From positions 62,001-126,000 of the forward strand of contig NZ_JAHKQD010000047.1 of NCBI RefSeq assembly GCF_018860915.1: a DNA stretch of 64,000 nucleotides, read 5' to 3'. The translations under genes and the position numbers were made by a program. The notes under the pieces were generated by a model, which saw only the letters and a list, made by a program, of their open reading frames with translations, was not told where the DNA came from and did no database searches. Positions within the stretch are counted from its first letter, which is position 1. Each line of letters opens with the position of its first letter. The stretch is from Colwellia sp. C2M11. Its GTDB lineage: Bacteria; Pseudomonadota; Gammaproteobacteria; Enterobacterales; Alteromonadaceae. Shown here in pieces: positions 61,557 through 64,000 of this stretch.

Positions 61557-62549
61557 ATGATTTTAAGTTGTTTTTTTCGCAGAAAGCTTATCTCTAATTT
61601 AGTGTTTCTTTCATTGGTAATGACAAGCTCCATGATTTGGGCACAATCACTTGTTATCTTGGCTGATACTCCCTATAGCGATAAAGAAAAAACAATGCTG
61701 CAAGGGCCCGATGGTGTCTTATACCAACTAGTTAACAACGTTAAGCCAACAGTCGTTATGCATCTGGGTGATATGAAAAGTGGTGGTGAGTCGTGTACTG
61801 ATGAGCTGCTAAAACAGCATAAGGCCATTATTAATCAAGTTTATCCTGGGAAGATAATTTATACCCCTGGTGATAATGAATGGACTGATTGTGACCGTGA
61901 TACGTTAACTTACAGCTTTAATGAGTTAGAACGGTTAGATTTCATCACTACATTGATGTATCAAACACCGCCATTATTAGATAAATATTTAACCGCTATT
62001 AAGGCGCAGCCTGCACAAATAGAAAATAAATTATGGATTAATGATCGCTTAGCTGTAGGTACTCTACACATAGTTGGCACTAGTAATGGCAGAAATCATA
62101 TCGATAAGTCAAATGTAGCATTGGCATTAAAAAAGGCAGATAAACGCGATGAGTTCAACTTTGCTTGGCTTAGTACCATTGAGAGTAAAGCAGAAGATTA
62201 TGATGCTTTAATCATAGGCTTTCAAGCTGATATTTATCAAAAGGAAGTGTTGGAAAGTGGTATGTGCGACACCGTTACATTGAAAAAATGCGATGCTTTT
62301 ATACAGTACCGAAAAGCATTTACAGAACTAGCAAAACGAATTAACAAACCTATATTAATTAGTCATGGCGATACAGGTGATTTTTGTTTTGAAAAGCTTG
62401 ATGATAACTTATGGCATTTGAATGCAGCAGGAGATTTTAGTTATCTCGATGGAACTAAAGTTACATTTAATAAAAACTCAGTTAAAGAACCTTTTACTGT
62501 TAACGGCCTAATCAATACACACTTACCTCATAACGAATGTATTAATTAA
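61557..62549 (+). CDS. Exported calcineurin-like phosphoesterase homologue, divergent
   Basis: 330 residues with a signal peptide (basic FRRKLIS, hydrophobic core, cut after SMIWA at about 31). The mature part shows a degenerate metallophosphoesterase pattern: ILADTPYS in place of D-x-H, HLGDMKSG for the GD motif, TPGDNEWTDC for GNHE, ISHGDTGDF for the third motif and LWHLNAAGDF at the end. The first metal His is replaced, so activity cannot be assumed. Four or more Cys could form disulfides. The ATG at 61557 follows AGG; a TTG at 61527 is an alternative. Function unknown. Confidence 0.6.
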   Translation: MILSCFFRRKLISNLVFLSLVMTSSMIWAQSLVILADTPYSDKEKTMLQGPDGVLYQLVNNVKPTVVMHLGDMKSGGESCTDELLKQHKAIINQVYPGKIIYTPGDNEWTDCDRDTLTYSFNELERLDFITTLMYQTPPLLDKYLTAIKAQPAQIENKLWINDRLAVGTLHIVGTSNGRNHIDKSNVALALKKADKRDEFNFAWLSTIESKAEDYDALIIGFQADIYQKEVLESGMCDTVTLKKCDAFIQYRKAFTELAKRINKPILISHGDTGDFCFEKLDDNLWHLNAAGDFSYLDGTKVTFNKNSVKEPFTVNGLINTHLPHNECIN

Positions 62550-62706
62550 CCAGAATCATGTGGTTGGTATTTTGTGATTAAAATTCTTTTTCAAAAAATT
62601 ATCGAAGTTGATTGTTGAAGTAGATTGCTGAAGGTTGTGGGGCTGTGCAACTTTGAATTCTTTTGTTAATCTTCATATACACTTATTATCAGGTTATAAA
62701 AATTTT

Positions 62707-63759
62707 ATGAAGTATGTTCCATTAGGCAGTAGTTCTTTAAATGTTTCTCGAGTGTGTTTAGGTAGTATGACTTGGGGAGTACAAAATAATCAACAAGATG
62801 CTAATGCTCAAATTGACTATGCATTAGCGAAAAATGTTAACTTTATTGATACCGCTGAAATGTATGCAGTGCCGCCATCAGAGCAAACCTATGGTAAAAC
62901 AGAAGCGATTATTGGTAACTGGTTAGCAGCTAATCCAGCTAAACGTAAAGATATTGTACTTGCATCAAAAATAGCTGGGCCAGGCTTTTCATATATACGT
63001 GAAGGAAGCCAGATTTCAGGTAAAACCGTTATTGAAGCGATCGACACTTCGTTAGCGCGCTTACAAACTGATTATATTGATTTATACCAATTACATTGGC
63101 CTAACCGTACTTCGCCACATTTTGGTAAACATTGGCCAAATAGTGATGGCTTCTTGGCAGAAGATACTGCTGAAGAAACCGATAAAATGTTAGATATATT
63201 ACAAGGGTTAGCGGATAGTGTTAAAGCAGGAAAAATCCGGTATTGCGGTCTATCAGACGATACGCCTTGGGGAATAAACCAATATTTACGCTTAAGTGAA
63301 AAATATGATCTCCCACGTATGGTGTCTATCCAAAATGAATTCAACTTATTACATACAAAAGACTGGCCTTATTTAATTGAAAGCTGTGTTCGTGAAAATA
63401 TTGCTTATTTACCTTGGTCGCCGTTAGCGACAGGGATATTAACAGGTAAATATCTAAATGGAGCTCGTCCAGAGGGCAGTAGATGGACTTATATGCAAAG
63501 AAATGGCTTATTTAGAGACACAGAAAATAGCAATGCTGCTGCTCAAGCGTATGTTAATTTAGCGAATAAGTTTGATATAACTCCGGCACAATTAGCCTTG
63601 GCTTGGTGTGATCAAATTAGAGGCGTAACTTCTACTATTATCGGTGCAACAACCTTGCAACAGTTAGAAGACAATATAGCCGCATTTAGCACTGAATTAC
63701 CTGAGCAGTTACTAATTGAAATTAATAATATTTTAAAAAAATATCCAGCCCCTTTTTAA
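62707..63759 (+). CDS. tas: Aldo/keto reductase, Tas family
   Basis: NADPH-dependent TIM-barrel reductase of the Tas/YajO type. 350 residues from the ATG at 62707, which gives the family-typical MKYVPLGSSSLNVSRVCLGS start; the frame stays open upstream to 62635, but those 24 residues do not look like the family. The catalytic tetrad positions are visible: IDTAEMY (Asp, Tyr), LASKIAG (Lys) and LYQLHWPNR (His). E. coli Tas (346) is close in length and in the segments GNWLA and LTGKYLNGA. Substrate unknown. Confidence 0.88.
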   Translation: MKYVPLGSSSLNVSRVCLGSMTWGVQNNQQDANAQIDYALAKNVNFIDTAEMYAVPPSEQTYGKTEAIIGNWLAANPAKRKDIVLASKIAGPGFSYIREGSQISGKTVIEAIDTSLARLQTDYIDLYQLHWPNRTSPHFGKHWPNSDGFLAEDTAEETDKMLDILQGLADSVKAGKIRYCGLSDDTPWGINQYLRLSEKYDLPRMVSIQNEFNLLHTKDWPYLIESCVRENIAYLPWSPLATGILTGKYLNGARPEGSRWTYMQRNGLFRDTENSNAAAQAYVNLANKFDITPAQLALAWCDQIRGVTSTIIGATTLQQLEDNIAAFSTELPEQLLIEINNILKKYPAPF

Positions 63760-63812
63760 TAAACGATTCTATAACTGCCATCGTCTTTATCTTCCTGTTA
63801 AAGTCGAAAATA

Positions 63813-63838
63813 TAAGTATGTAGCACCAGACATACTTA
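63813..63838. repeat. Short inverted repeat downstream of tas
   Basis: TAAGTATGT (63813-63821) and ACATACTTA (63830-63838), 9 bp perfect with an eight-base spacer. It may be an operator-like dyad or part of the transcript end. Confidence 0.45.
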
Positions 63839-63856
63839 CTTTGAAACAGATCATCC

Positions 63857-63890
63857 ATGAGCTGCTTTTATTAAAGTGGCTCATTTTATT
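63857..63890 (+). terminator. Terminator downstream of tas
   Basis: ATGAGCTGCTTT pairs with AAAGTGGCTCAT over 12 bp (two G-U) around TATT, followed by TTTATT. It lies about 100 bases after the tas stop. The remaining 110 bases to the window end show no supported gene. Confidence 0.7.
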
Positions 63891-64000
63891 GACAAATAAT
63901 TACACCTCCTTTCCTACTGTAAACATTTTTGCTCACTTCTTATAAAAATAGGTCAACTTCATTAAGGTAGAATCTTGTTAATCAGTTTACGTAAAGGTAA

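Noticed and set aside
63889-63917. Promoter with TTGACA near the window end
   Set aside because: TTGACA is present at 63889 but no -10 box lies at the correct distance (TCCTAC there), and it follows a terminator closely.

Overview
The window is AT-rich chromosomal DNA from a marine gammaproteobacterium, most likely Alteromonadales and close to Colwellia/Thalassotalea. The evidence is family composition and gene order only: pabB-nudL-sdaA, dapD-glnD-map, rpsB-tsf-pyrH-frr-uppS-cdsA-dxr-rseP-bamA-skp-lpxD-fabZ-lpxA-lpxB-rnhB-dnaE-accA, and fur-fldA-ybfE-DUF2788-ybfF|seqA-pgm. I saw no rRNA, tRNA, CRISPR array, transposase, integrase or phage gene. Almost everything is core housekeeping, and coding density is high.

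Layout. 1-10.7 kb is a surface/secretion and accessory stretch: the 3' part of a VolA-type lipase, a lipoprotein penicillin/AHL-acylase-type hydrolase, SohB, a dicarboxylate/amino-acid symporter, an Ig-repeat lipoprotein with EF-hand-like loops, and an arginase-family enzyme. 11-16.5 kb holds topA, a small RRF_GI-like gene, a membrane coiled-coil protein and cysB. 16.5-27 kb holds sdaA, nudL, pabB, fumarase, dapD, glnD, map and a DsbA-like gene. 27-49.5 kb is one long co-directional block that joins translation (rpsB, tsf, frr), UMP kinase, undecaprenyl and phospholipid synthesis, the MEP pathway, outer-membrane assembly (RseP, BamA, Skp), lipid A synthesis (LpxD, FabZ, LpxA, LpxB), RNase HII, the DNA polymerase III alpha subunit, acetyl-CoA carboxylase alpha and TilS. 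49.8-53.7 kb holds accessory genes: a PEP-CTERM-type secreted protein, SstT, a PhnA-like protein and a GNAT. 53.8-59 kb is the fur-to-pgm neighbourhood. 59-64 kb holds astE, ghrA, a divergent phosphoesterase-like exported protein and a Tas-type aldo/keto reductase.

The genes work together mainly as an envelope-growth block driven from the rpsB promoter and from internal sites. LpxA, LpxD and LpxB build lipid A, FabZ shares the hydroxyacyl-ACP substrate, CdsA and UppS supply phospholipid and undecaprenyl carriers, and BamA and Skp insert outer-membrane proteins.

I did not find an undescribed defence or mobile system. The signals that known genes do not explain are mostly between genes: a structured lpxA-lpxB spacer with nested and competing inverted repeats, a decayed tandem copy of the 3' end of rseP, a good sigma-54 promoter match ahead of the PEP-CTERM gene, and several other long inverted repeats. 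All matches are by eye; no database search or folding program was run.
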